DNA from: Candidatus Merdivivens pullistercoris
Lineage (GTDB): Bacteria > Bacteroidota > Bacteroidia > Bacteroidales > UBA932
Reading direction: 5' to 3'
Assembly (NCBI GenBank): GCA_017694935.1
Contig: JADIME010000010.1
Location: 1-37,513, forward strand
Length of the DNA stretch: 37,513 bases
The position numbers and the translations under genes are program-made. Under the pieces are notes generated by a model that saw nothing but the letters and a program-made list of their open reading frames with translations, made no database searches and was not told the origin of the DNA. This document shows, in pieces, positions 1 to 7,884 of the stretch (position 1 is its first letter; each line of letters opens with the position of its first letter).

Positions 1-126
1 GACAGGCTTCCGCGCAGGTTTTTGTCGTTTTTTGAGGAGAATAGCAGCGCTATTTTACGATAAAAACGGCGAAAACGTGCCGGAAGGATGCCACAAAGAA
101 CTTTTGAAAAAATTTTAAACAGCTTC
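1..126. repeat. Left copy of palindromic dispersed repeat (core plus right arm)
   Basis: Bases 1-92 are identical to 37422-37513. They fold on themselves around AATAGC-agc-GCTATT (about 40-54), with GTCGTTTTT pairing imperfectly to AAAAACGGC and TTCCG-type bases further out. The right arm at 106-126 is the exact reverse complement of 37388-37408. The repeat looks like one ~160-base imperfect palindrome of which this window holds the right part here and the left part at its other end. It is non-coding; its mobility is inferred only from the arm-and-palindrome form. Confidence 0.85.
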
Positions 127-152
127 TAAGGCGGAAATTATTTAAAATTATC

Positions 153-160
153 TAACTTTG
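153..160 (+). promoter_or_regulatory. Candidate -7 box for the ABC efflux operon
   Basis: TAACTTTG matches the Bacteroidota primary sigma -7 consensus TAnnTTTG. It lies about 70 bases before the first gene of the efflux operon. No convincing TTTG is seen 19-20 bases upstream, so only half of the promoter is supported. Confidence 0.45.
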
Positions 161-232
161 GCACGAATTGCATTAAATGTTTTTGCAGGAAATAACGATA
201 CGTCACATAATAGGCATTATGTTAAATAGACC

Positions 233-907
233 ATGGTTGTTTTAGAAAATATTCACAAAACATACAACAACGGCTCGCCTCTTCATGTCCTGAAAGGAAT
301 CAATCTCGAAATCAAGGAAGGCGAACTTCTTTCGATAATGGGCGCGTCAGGCTCGGGAAAATCCACTCTCCTGAATATTCTCGGGATTCTCGACGATTAT
401 GACAGCGGCAATTATTATCTTTCCGGAAAACTCATCAAAGGAATGAGCGAAACCGAAGCCGCCGCCACACGGAACAAGATGATCGGCTTCATATTCCAGT
501 CCTTTAACCTTATCAGCTATAAGACAGCACTTGAAAATGTCGCGCTCCCGCTGTATTACAAGGGCGTATCGCGCAAAAAGCGCAATGCCATGGCTTTGGA
601 GTTTCTGGACAGGCTCGGCCTCAAGGACTGGGCCGACCATAAGCCGAACGAGATGTCCGGAGGCCAGAAACAGCGCGTGGCCATAGCGAGGGCGCTTATA
701 ACCCGTCCGAAACTGATACTTGCGGACGAGCCTACGGGAGCTTTGGACAGTGTTACGTCACAGGAAGTGATGGATTTGCTGAAAAAAGTGAACAGAGATT
801 ACGGCATGACCATAGTATGTGTCACCCATGAAAAAGGCATAGCGCTTCAGACACAGAGGATTATCCACATCAAAGACGGCATAATCGATGAGGGAACTGT
901 TGATTGA
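233..907 (+). CDS. ABC transporter ATP-binding protein (MacB/LolD type)
   Basis: This 224-residue protein is the cytoplasmic ATPase of a tripartite export system. It shows Walker A GASGSGKST at residues 37-45, the Q-loop region IFQSFN near 87-92, the ABC signature MSGGQ at 141-145 and Walker B LILADEP with D165 and E166. Length and motif spacing are normal for the MacB/LolD/FtsE branch, which powers extrusion of substrates from the periplasm or inner membrane rather than classic uptake. It is the first gene of a five-gene run and its last 20 bases overlap the next gene, which suggests translational coupling. The ATG at 233 is the only in-frame start that keeps the N-terminal beta strand. The substrate cannot be told from sequence. 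Confidence 0.95.
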   Translation: MVVLENIHKTYNNGSPLHVLKGINLEIKEGELLSIMGASGSGKSTLLNILGILDDYDSGNYYLSGKLIKGMSETEAAATRNKMIGFIFQSFNLISYKTALENVALPLYYKGVSRKKRNAMALEFLDRLGLKDWADHKPNEMSGGQKQRVAIARALITRPKLILADEPTGALDSVTSQEVMDLLKKVNRDYGMTIVCVTHEKGIALQTQRIIHIKDGIIDEGTVD

Positions 908-2162
908 GATATTCGAGTCCTTGCGTAAGAACAGGCTGCGGACTTTCCTGACAGGATTTTCCGTGGCATGGGGCATTTTCATGCTGGTAGTGTTGCTTGG
1001 CGCGGGCAACGGCCTGATGCACGGCATGTTGGCCAATTTCGGCTCGATGATGGTGAACAGCGGCCAGATTTGGGGCGGATATACTTCCGTAGGCTATGGA
1101 GGTTTTGACAAGTACCGTTGGGTTACAATGGACGGTAAGGACTTGGAAATCATTCGCAACGAGTTTTCGGACTATGTGACGGACAACATCTGCCCCCAGA
1201 AATATTTTACATACGATACGGCAGCATTCAAGACCCGGACGATGGAAGTAAGCCTTCGCGGAGTTGTCCCGGGATACATGGCGATCTCAGGTTCGAAACT
1301 TTCTAAAGGACGGTATATCAATGATTTGGATATGAAGCTCAAACGAAAGTCCTGCGTGATTGACGAGAATCTTGAAAAAGTCCTGTTCAAGGACGGCGAA
1401 GACCCTGTCGGCAAGCGCATCTTCATAGGAAAATTCACCTATACCGTGGTCGGTGTCGTGAAAAATGAAGGCTACGGGGCTTATAGTGAAGTGCTTGTCC
1501 CGTTCGACACGGGAGTGTTGCTATACAGCGGCGGAGACAATTCGGTTTCCAACATAGTATTTGAATTCAGGTCAGGTATCGGCGAGAAGGATGTGGCCCT
1601 TTTCGAACAGTTGCTACGGGAGCGCCTCTCAAAAAGGCACGGCTTCTCCCCTGACGATGTGAACGCATTCTATATCAGCAATAACATGCAGTTTTACAAA
1701 GAACTGATGACTGTGTTCAGGGCTTTGGACATATTTATCTGGATGATAGGTTTCGGGACATTGTTTGCAGGCATAGTCGGGGTTTCCAATATAATGCTGG
1801 TCTCTGTCAGGGAAAGGACGGCCGAGATAGGTATCAGGAAAGCCCTCGGGGCCTCTCCCCGCTCGGTCGTAATGATGGTGATAGTCGAAGCCGTCACGAT
1901 TACCGCCCTGTTCGGCTATATCGGGATGTGCCTCGGTGTCGGGACAATGGAAGGCCTGAACGCATATCTTGTCAGCCGGGGCGACGTGTATGCCGGGACT
2001 ATCTTCGAGGGGGCCGACATCTTCAAGGATCCGACGGTAGAGATTCCTATCGTGCTGAGCGCTACTATAGTGCTTGTAATATCGGGGATAATAGCAGGCT
2101 ACATTCCGGCAAGGAAGGCCGCCATGGTAAAAACGATTGATGCATTGAGGGACGGGATATGA
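888..2162 (+). CDS. ABC transporter permease, FtsX/MacB type (first subunit)
   Basis: This 424-residue membrane protein has the MacB layout: an N-terminal transmembrane helix around residues 20-42 (rich in LVVLLGAG), a large periplasmic MacB_PCD-like domain to about residue 275, then three C-terminal helices containing the conserved cytoplasmic coupling motif VRERTAEIGIRKALGA. It overlaps the ATPase gene upstream by 20 bases and the next permease by four bases (ATGA). Two different permeases in one operon imply a heterodimeric transporter. In this family ATP hydrolysis moves the periplasmic domain and pushes substrate into the adaptor and TolC channel. The assignment to the family is firm; the cargo (drug, peptide or lipid) is unknown. 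Confidence 0.93.
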   Translation: MRELLIEIFESLRKNRLRTFLTGFSVAWGIFMLVVLLGAGNGLMHGMLANFGSMMVNSGQIWGGYTSVGYGGFDKYRWVTMDGKDLEIIRNEFSDYVTDNICPQKYFTYDTAAFKTRTMEVSLRGVVPGYMAISGSKLSKGRYINDLDMKLKRKSCVIDENLEKVLFKDGEDPVGKRIFIGKFTYTVVGVVKNEGYGAYSEVLVPFDTGVLLYSGGDNSVSNIVFEFRSGIGEKDVALFEQLLRERLSKRHGFSPDDVNAFYISNNMQFYKELMTVFRALDIFIWMIGFGTLFAGIVGVSNIMLVSVRERTAEIGIRKALGASPRSVVMMVIVEAVTITALFGYIGMCLGVGTMEGLNAYLVSRGDVYAGTIFEGADIFKDPTVEIPIVLSATIVLVISGIIAGYIPARKAAMVKTIDALRDGI

Positions 2163-3442
2163 TCAGGATATTCGACATAGAATGGTGGCGTGAAATCTTC
2201 CAGAGCCTCGGCAGGAATAAAAAGAGGAGTATTTTTACTTCGCTCGGCGTAATCTGGGGCACTTTCATGCTTGTGCTCCTGCTCGGTGCCGGCATGGGCA
2301 TATCGGGGATAGTCACAAAACAGCTCGGTGATTCTTCCCAGAAAATATCTTTCATAAGTACCGACGTCACTTCCATATCATACAAGGGTATGCCTGCCGG
2401 AAGGTGGTGGGACATGCAATACAGGGATCTGGAGGAAATAAAGAAAATACCGGGAATAAAGCTGGCCGGTGCCGCAGGTTACAGCAACTGGGGCGGCAAG
2501 ATGGTATGCGACGGTATTTCATACGACATTTCATATACCGGCTATGATGCCGCCTTTCAGGAGATAGACAAAATAGGCATGTTGGCAGGAAGGCTGTTGA
2601 ATGACATAGACATGGACATGCGCCGGAAAGTCTGCCTGCTGTCGAAAAGGACGGCTGAAAACATTTTGGGGGACAATGACTATCAGCGTGTTCTCGGGAA
2701 AAAGGTCGGGATAGACGGCATATACTATACGGTTGTCGGGGTGTACGAGAAAGGGCAGAGCGGTTTTACTTTCACCTCCCCGCACACCGTGATAGCCCCC
2801 TACTCTACCGTTGACTACCTGCACAACAAAGGCCGCTCGGAAATAATGATGTTGGGCATAATGGGCGAAAGATACGCTGACATGAAAGCGTTGGAATCGG
2901 CGTGCAGGATGGTCATTTCCGAGATTCACACCGTATCTCCGGAAGATGACAAGGCTCTGATGATATTCAATACAGAGGAATTGCGCCGGATGGTGGAAGG
3001 CCTGTTTTCGGGAGTGATTTTCCTGACATGGTTCGTGGGGGCCGGAACTCTGCTGGCAGGTATCATAGGCATAACCAATATCATGCTCATCATTGTGCGC
3101 GAACGGCGGCAGGAAATAGGCGTGCGCAGGGCTTTGGGGGCAAACCCCGTCGAGATTGTCGGACAGATACTGGCTGAAAGTTCAGTTCTTACGCTTTTGG
3201 CTGGCATATTGGGGATGACGGCGGCATTGTTGGTACAGGGACTCCTTGACAAGGTATTGCTTCCGGTTATTTTTGAAGAAGATATAGATATGGCTTATAA
3301 TCTCGGGATAAGTTTGCAGTTGCCTTTCGGGACAGCTTTGCTCGCTTTCGGGATAATCTTTGCCGGAAGTCTGGCAGCCGGAGCATTGCCAGCATACAAG
3401 GCTATTAAAATCAGTGCTGTCGATGCACTAAGGGAAGAATAA
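2159..3442 (+). CDS. ABC transporter permease, FtsX/MacB type (second subunit)
   Basis: A 427-residue paralogue of the preceding permease. The N-terminal helix (TSLGVIWGTFMLVLLLGAG) aligns with that of the first subunit, and the C-terminal part carries the equivalent coupling motif VRERRQEIGVRRALGANP followed by two more helices. The central ~230 residues form the periplasmic domain and are much more divergent between the two subunits. Its start codon overlaps the stop of the previous gene (ATGA), so the two are almost certainly co-translated in fixed ratio. Fourteen bases follow before the adaptor gene. The likely role is as partner subunit in a heterodimeric MacB-like exporter; the substrate is not predictable. 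Confidence 0.93.
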   Translation: MIRIFDIEWWREIFQSLGRNKKRSIFTSLGVIWGTFMLVLLLGAGMGISGIVTKQLGDSSQKISFISTDVTSISYKGMPAGRWWDMQYRDLEEIKKIPGIKLAGAAGYSNWGGKMVCDGISYDISYTGYDAAFQEIDKIGMLAGRLLNDIDMDMRRKVCLLSKRTAENILGDNDYQRVLGKKVGIDGIYYTVVGVYEKGQSGFTFTSPHTVIAPYSTVDYLHNKGRSEIMMLGIMGERYADMKALESACRMVISEIHTVSPEDDKALMIFNTEELRRMVEGLFSGVIFLTWFVGAGTLLAGIIGITNIMLIIVRERRQEIGVRRALGANPVEIVGQILAESSVLTLLAGILGMTAALLVQGLLDKVLLPVIFEEDIDMAYNLGISLQLPFGTALLAFGIIFAGSLAAGALPAYKAIKISAVDALREE

Positions 3443-3456
3443 TAATATAATGAGAT

Positions 3457-4557
3457 ATGAAAAGGTTTTTCAAGATTTTTTGGATCGTTTTATTGATTGC
3501 GGTTTTTTTGGGAACCATGGTTTTCCTGTTTTTGAAATCAAGACCGAAAGTTATTGAATACGAGTTAATCTCGCCTTCAAACCGTGACCTTGTCAATTCT
3601 ATTATAGCAACTGGAAAAGTAGAGCCTGGCAATGAAGTGCTGATAAAGCCTCAGATTTCGGGCATTATCGAGGCAATCCATTGCAAGCCAGGCGAAGACA
3701 TAAAAGAAGGCGATATCATAGCAACGATTAAAGTCGTTCCGGAAATGAGTTCGCTGAATAGCGCGGAAGGCCGTCTGCGAGTGGCCGGAATCAATCTGGA
3801 CAAGGCTGTCAAGGATTTCGAGCGCAGCAAGGAACTTCACGACAAGGGTATCATTTCCGATGAAGAGTTCGAGACCGCGCAGACCAATCTGGACAATGCC
3901 GAAGAGGAGGTCGAAAACGCGGAAGACGCCCTTAAAATCGTCACCGACGGAGTTTCGGAAAGATACGCCCATCTCAGCAACACGCAGGTAAGATCCACAA
4001 TTACCGGAAAGATACTCGACATCCCCGTGGAAGTCGGCAATTCGGTCATCCAGGCGAATACCTTCAATGACGGTACTACGATAGCCGAAGTGGCGGACTT
4101 GGGCAACATGCTCTTTAAAGGGGACGTGGATGAAGCCGATGTGGGGAAAATAAGTACCGGGGTGCCGGTAAAAGTCACTATCGGTGCGCTGCAGGGATAC
4201 GAGTTCGATGCCGTCCTGACGTATATTTCACCGAAATCCACGGAAGAAAACAATGTGGTGATGTTCGAAATAGAGGCGGTAATGGATATTCCGGATTCGG
4301 TTTTCGTGCGGGCCGGATACAGTGCCAATGCTGAGATAGTGACGGAGCGTAAGACGGGAGTGCTGGCCATCGAGGAAAGCGCGGTCAAATTCGCCGGGGA
4401 TACGGCGTACGTCAATATTTTCACGGGCATGTCAGGCAAAGAGCAGCTGTTTGAAAGGCGCGACATTGAAATCGGCATGTCCGACGGGGTATATATAGAA
4501 GTCCGTTCCGGGCTCGGGACGGATGACAAGGTACAAGGCTTGTTGAAACTTAATTGA
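3457..4557 (+). CDS. Periplasmic adaptor (membrane fusion) protein, HlyD/MacA family
   Basis: A 366-residue adaptor that would join the inner-membrane ABC permeases to the outer-membrane channel. It begins with one hydrophobic anchor (about residues 5-26, no lipoprotein Cys). A biotinyl-lipoyl half-motif (about 58-92), a charged alpha-helical coiled-coil hairpin (about 100-165), the second lipoyl half (about 175-200), a beta-barrel segment and a membrane-proximal domain follow. Length is typical of MacA-like adaptors. It sits between the permease genes and the TolC-type gene with gaps of 14 and 9 bases, the usual operon order in Bacteroidota. There is no sign of truncation. Confidence 0.93.
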   Translation: MKRFFKIFWIVLLIAVFLGTMVFLFLKSRPKVIEYELISPSNRDLVNSIIATGKVEPGNEVLIKPQISGIIEAIHCKPGEDIKEGDIIATIKVVPEMSSLNSAEGRLRVAGINLDKAVKDFERSKELHDKGIISDEEFETAQTNLDNAEEEVENAEDALKIVTDGVSERYAHLSNTQVRSTITGKILDIPVEVGNSVIQANTFNDGTTIAEVADLGNMLFKGDVDEADVGKISTGVPVKVTIGALQGYEFDAVLTYISPKSTEENNVVMFEIEAVMDIPDSVFVRAGYSANAEIVTERKTGVLAIEESAVKFAGDTAYVNIFTGMSGKEQLFERRDIEIGMSDGVYIEVRSGLGTDDKVQGLLKLN

Positions 4558-4566
4558 TTGTGAATC

Positions 4567-5922
4567 ATGAAAAGACGTTTGATATGCAGCAGTGCCGCAG
4601 TGCCGGTTTTCACAATATTGTTTTCCTTGCTTTCTTCCTCTTCCCTTGCGGCTCAGGAACAGCGGGGTCAGGAGCAATGGACATTGGACAGATGCATCGG
4701 ATATGCCTTGGAGCACAGCAATGAAGTCAGGCAACAGCAGCTTCAGGTCGAAAGCGGTGAAATCAATATAAATACTGCAAGGATGTCCCGTCTTCCCGAC
4801 CTGTCCGCATCGCTCGGAGGGAACATATATTTCGGCCGCGGGCCTTCAAGGGACGGGACGTATATAGACAATTCCCAGATTTCAGGTTCATTCGGCGTGT
4901 CCACGTCCATTCCGGTTTTTCAGGGATTGAGGATAAAACATGAAATCGACCGTTCCAAGCTCGATTTCGAGGCCGCCACGAGCCAGTTGGAGCTTGTAAA
5001 GGAAAACATTTCGCTGCAGATTACTTCGTTTTTCCTGCAGGCGCTCTATACGCGGGAACTCGTGAAGATTTCCGAGAGCCAGCTGGAACTCAGCACTTCG
5101 CAGTTGGAACTTGCGCGCGGCCGCTACGAGAGCGGGAAATCCTCGCATAGCGATGTCATAGACAATGAATCAGTAGTGGCTTCCGATCAGGCTTCCCTGA
5201 CACAGAGCAAGAACAATTACATACTTGCCCTTCTGGATTTGAGGCAGGCCATGAATCTTCCCGATTCCGTCGCCTTCGAACCATACGTGGAACTGGAAAA
5301 GGACGAACTTCCCGAATACCGCCTTTTGCCTTCATTGGAAGAAGTTTACGAGGCATCGTTATTACTACACCCGTCGATTAAGGTGGCGCAGTTGAACCTC
5401 GAAAGCAGCCATGCCGCATTGAAAGGGGCTAAAAGTTCATATTATCCCAGCCTTCATTTTACAGCCGGTTACGGGAACAGCGCCTTTTCAAACCTGACGG
5501 ACAGGTCGCTGAACAGCAGTTTCTGGACACAGCTGTCCAATAACGGCAATGAATATGTCGGCCTGTCGCTGTCGATTCCTATTTTCAGCAGGAATGCGGT
5601 CAGGAACAATGTGAAACTGTCCGAATTGAATGTGCGCAACTACGAGATAGCCCTTAACGAATCCCAAAAAGCGTTGAAAAAAGAAATAGAACAGGCTTAT
5701 TGGGGCGCAATGACGGCGTACGATGCGATGGTTGCCGCGAAAAAGGCCCTGGACGCGGCTCGGCTTGCCTTTGAAAATGAACTTGTTAAGTATCAGGCCG
5801 GGAAATCAGGGGTTTATGATTATTCGAACGCCAAAGCCAACCTCGACAAGGCGGAGGCCACATTGTCGCACAGCAAGTACGACTATATATTAAAATACCG
5901 GATTCTGGAATTTTACATGTAA
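4567..5922 (+). CDS. TolC-family outer-membrane efflux channel
   Basis: A 451-residue outer-membrane efflux protein. Residues 1-29 form a signal peptide ending SLAAQ. Two OEP repeats follow, each beginning with the long alpha-helical segments of the periplasmic tunnel (for example WTLDRCIGYALEHSNEVRQQ near residue 37) and containing the beta-strand pair of the barrel (LSASLGGNIYF and LHFTAGYGN regions). The C-terminal helical repeat includes ANLDKAEATLSHSKYDYI. It is the last gene of the efflux operon and is followed by a ~670-base repeat-rich region. It is expected to work as a trimer with the adaptor encoded just upstream. Confidence 0.93.
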   Translation: MKRRLICSSAAVPVFTILFSLLSSSSLAAQEQRGQEQWTLDRCIGYALEHSNEVRQQQLQVESGEININTARMSRLPDLSASLGGNIYFGRGPSRDGTYIDNSQISGSFGVSTSIPVFQGLRIKHEIDRSKLDFEAATSQLELVKENISLQITSFFLQALYTRELVKISESQLELSTSQLELARGRYESGKSSHSDVIDNESVVASDQASLTQSKNNYILALLDLRQAMNLPDSVAFEPYVELEKDELPEYRLLPSLEEVYEASLLLHPSIKVAQLNLESSHAALKGAKSSYYPSLHFTAGYGNSAFSNLTDRSLNSSFWTQLSNNGNEYVGLSLSIPIFSRNAVRNNVKLSELNVRNYEIALNESQKALKKEIEQAYWGAMTAYDAMVAAKKALDAARLAFENELVKYQAGKSGVYDYSNAKANLDKAEATLSHSKYDYILKYRILEFYM

Positions 5923-6099
5923 GAAGCTGTTTAAAATGCTCCGGAAGGCATGTGATGCGCATTGGTCATGAGGCTGCCTATTATTGTGCTGACTTCGGCT
6001 GGTTGATGAAAATGGAATTTGCCGGAGCGGCAGAACTTAATTTATTGTGCTGTAACTTTATGATAATGCGCGAGTTGTAAAATATTGCCAATTTTCAGT

Positions 6100-6137
6100 T
6101 GCTCCAGCAGGTGTGTTTTTGCATGTCTGCTGGAGCA
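6100..6137. other. Perfect 11-base inverted repeat (hairpin)
   Basis: TGCTCCAGCAG at 6100-6110 is exactly complementary to CTGCTGGAGCA at 6127-6137, leaving a 16-base loop. It lies about 180 bases after the efflux operon. No T-run follows, so an intrinsic terminator is not well supported; an RNA-stabilising or repeat-derived hairpin is equally possible. Confidence 0.6.
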
Positions 6138-6262
6138 TGCCGACTTAACTTGCACCGGTGTGATGTGTTGATTTACAATGTTTTATGCAAATTTAACAAT
6201 TTGCTGCTGCTCCAGGAATTTTCATAAATAGCATCTGCCAGTGCAATGTTGTATTCTTGGGG

Positions 6263-6303
6263 GGGAAGTGAATCGATTTGCCGTGAAACCGTAGCACTTT
6301 CCC
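6263..6303. repeat. REP-like palindromic unit, copy 1
   Basis: A GGGAAGTG...CACTTTCCC unit whose interior (ATCGATTTGCCGTGAAACC region) is nearly identical to that of copy 2 at 6369-6408. The outer bases are complementary apart from one unpaired base, so it can form a stem. Confidence 0.7.
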
Positions 6304-6368
6304 CCGTGGTATAATCGCGCTCTCGGCTCTACGGCCATTCTGCCTGCATCCCTCGCCTGTCCTTCCGT

Positions 6369-6408
6369 GGGAAGTGAACCGATTTGCAGCGAAACCGTAG
6401 CACTTTCC
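6369..6408. repeat. REP-like palindromic unit, copy 2
   Basis: A direct repeat of copy 1 about 106 bases downstream, with only a few substitutions. It has the same GGGAAGTG and CACTTTCC ends. Related, more symmetric units occur at 35767-35807 and 35871-35916. Confidence 0.7.
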
Positions 6409-6463
6409 TCCGGTACAAACCGGGCACTCGTCCCTTCCTTGCGAGGCACGCCATGCCACTCTC

Positions 6464-6556
6464 GGCTTCTGCGATGTTTGCCTTCGGCAGAAATACGGTT
6501 CACGCCTCGGCCATTGCAAATTTATTTGCATGGCTCTCGGCTTCTGCGTATTTTTG
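6464..6556 (+). repeat. Promoter-carrying dispersed repeat, copy A
   Basis: The segment from GGCTTCTGCGATGTTTGCC through CAGAAATACGGTTCACGCC and GCAAATTTATTTGCAT to TATTTTTG recurs in reverse orientation at 35579-35758. Inside it the motif CTCTCGGCTTCTGCG occurs twice (6459-6473 and 6535-6549). The first is followed by a decayed -7 (GATGTTTG) and the second by a consensus one. Confidence 0.75.
6525..6556 (+). promoter_or_regulatory. Promoter of rarA
   Basis: TTTG at 6525-6528, a 20-base spacer and TATTTTTG at 6549-6556 match the Bacteroidota consensus TTTG-N19/20-TAnnTTTG exactly. Transcription would begin near 6563, about 25 bases before the rarA ATG. The promoter lies at the downstream edge of the dispersed repeat. 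Confidence 0.8.
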
Positions 6557-6588
6557 TAAGATTTTTAACGAGTAAAACAGAAGTCAGG

Positions 6589-7863
6589 ATGTTGATACCT
6601 CTCCCGGAAAGGATGCGGCCTTCGTCTTTGGACGATTATGTAGGCCAGAAGCATTTGGTAGGCAAGGGTTCCGTACTCAGAAACATGATTGAGGGCGGAA
6701 ACCTTTCGTCGTTTATCTTGTGGGGGCCTCCCGGTGTGGGCAAAACCACATTGGCGCGCATCGTGGCTTCCGCATTGGACAGGGAATTCTATACTCTGTC
6801 GGCTATAAGTTCCGGCGTCAAGGATGTCAGGGAGGTAATCGAAAGGGCAAAGTCCGGAGCGATGTTCTCAAAAGGTGCCCCGATACTGTTCATCGACGAG
6901 ATACATCGTTTCAACAAGGCCCAGCAGGACGCGCTGCTCGGCGCGGTGGAGAGCGGCATCATCATTTTGATAGGTGCCACGACGGAAAATCCTTCTTTCG
7001 AAGTCATTACCCCTCTCCTTTCGCGTTGTCAGGTGTTCGTGCTGAAATCCCTCGGTCCCGAAGATCTGGACATATTGCTTCAAAGGGCTATACATGAGGA
7101 CGCATATTTAAAGACAAGGGACATTACTGTACGGGAAAAGGAAGCCCTGTTCCGTTTTTCCGGTGGAGATGCGCGCAAGTTGTTGAACATACTTGAAATA
7201 ACAGTCGGCACCTTCCCTCAGGATGCTCCTGTCGTAATAGACAACAAGGTGGTACAGGACAGCCTGCAGGAAAACATAGCAATCTACGACAAAGGCGGCG
7301 AGATGCATTACGACATCATTTCCGCATTCATAAAAAGCGTAAGGGGTTCCGATCCCAACGGGGCGATATATTGGATGGCCAGGATGCTTGACGGCGGAGA
7401 GGATCCGCTGTTCATCGCCCGCAGGCTTGCCATACTTGCATCCGAAGACATAGGGCTGGCCAATCCGAACGCAATGCTGCTTGCCTCGGCCTGTTTCGAT
7501 ACGGTTCACAGGATAGGGATGCCCGAAGCGAGGATTCCGCTTGCGGAAACAGCCATTTATCTTGCCGCTTCGCCAAAGAGCAACAGCGCATATATGGCCA
7601 TAGACAGTGCCTTGCAGGCGGCAAAAGACACAAAGGACGCCCCGGTCCCACTGCATCTGAGGAATGCTCCGACAAAACTGATGAAGGATCTCGGTTACAG
7701 CGACGGATACAGGTACGCCCATGATTATGAAGGGAATTTTGTGGATCAGGAATTTTTGCCGGAAAAAATGTCAGGGACGAGGTTTTACGATCCCGGGAAA
7801 AACAAAAAGGAAGAAGAGATACGCCGAAGGCTGTCTGCGGAATGGAAAAAATACGGATATTGA
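6589..7863 (+). CDS. rarA: Replication-associated recombination protein A (RarA/MgsA AAA+ ATPase)
   Basis: A 424-residue clamp-loader-like AAA+ ATPase that acts at stalled replication forks. Walker A is GPPGVGKT at about residues 46-52, Walker [11 protein letters not shown] with D103 and E104, sensor 1 is around GATTENPSF, and the arginine-finger region LLSRCQ follows. The C-terminal MgsA tetramerisation domain contains [16 protein letters not shown] and a conserved NAPTKLMK segment. The ATG at 6589 is chosen because upstream in-frame codons translate repeat sequence and because a consensus promoter ends 32 bases before it. The Tricorn-type protease gene follows after 21 bases, so the two may be co-transcribed. 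Confidence 0.95.
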   Translation: MLIPLPERMRPSSLDDYVGQKHLVGKGSVLRNMIEGGNLSSFILWGPPGVGKTTLARIVASALDREFYTLSAISSGVKDVREVIERAKSGAMFSKGAPILFIDEIHRFNKAQQDALLGAVESGIIILIGATTENPSFEVITPLLSRCQVFVLKSLGPEDLDILLQRAIHEDAYLKTRDITVREKEALFRFSGGDARKLLNILEITVGTFPQDAPVVIDNKVVQDSLQENIAIYDKGGEMHYDIISAFIKSVRGSDPNGAIYWMARMLDGGEDPLFIARRLAILASEDIGLANPNAMLLASACFDTVHRIGMPEARIPLAETAIYLAASPKSNSAYMAIDSALQAAKDTKDAPVPLHLRNAPTKLMKDLGYSDGYRYAHDYEGNFVDQEFLPEKMSGTRFYDPGKNKKEEEIRRRLSAEWKKYGY

Positions 7864-7884
7864 TTATTAATTTTTAAATAATTT

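Larger units (their letters stand above)
5923..6588. repeat. Repeat-rich intergenic region between efflux operon and rarA
   Basis: No credible gene lies in these 666 bases; open frames on both strands are made from repeats. The region starts with GAAGCTGTTTAAAAT, a partial copy of the arm of the window-end palindrome. It then holds an 11-base perfect inverted repeat at 6100-6137, two near-identical ~40-base GGGAAGTG...CACTTTCC units (6263-6303 and 6369-6408), and a module at 6464-6556 that recurs at 35579-35758 and ends in a promoter reading into rarA. Confidence 0.8.

Noticed and set aside
6193..6531. Overlapping minus-strand open frames of 93-112 codons before rarA
   Set aside because: They translate the tandem GGGAAGTG units and the promoter-carrying repeat, with no domain or start context.
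6367..6588. An upstream in-frame start that would add 74 residues to RarA
   Set aside because: The extension is repeat sequence, and the consensus promoter lies inside it. The family N terminus begins at the Met encoded at 6589.
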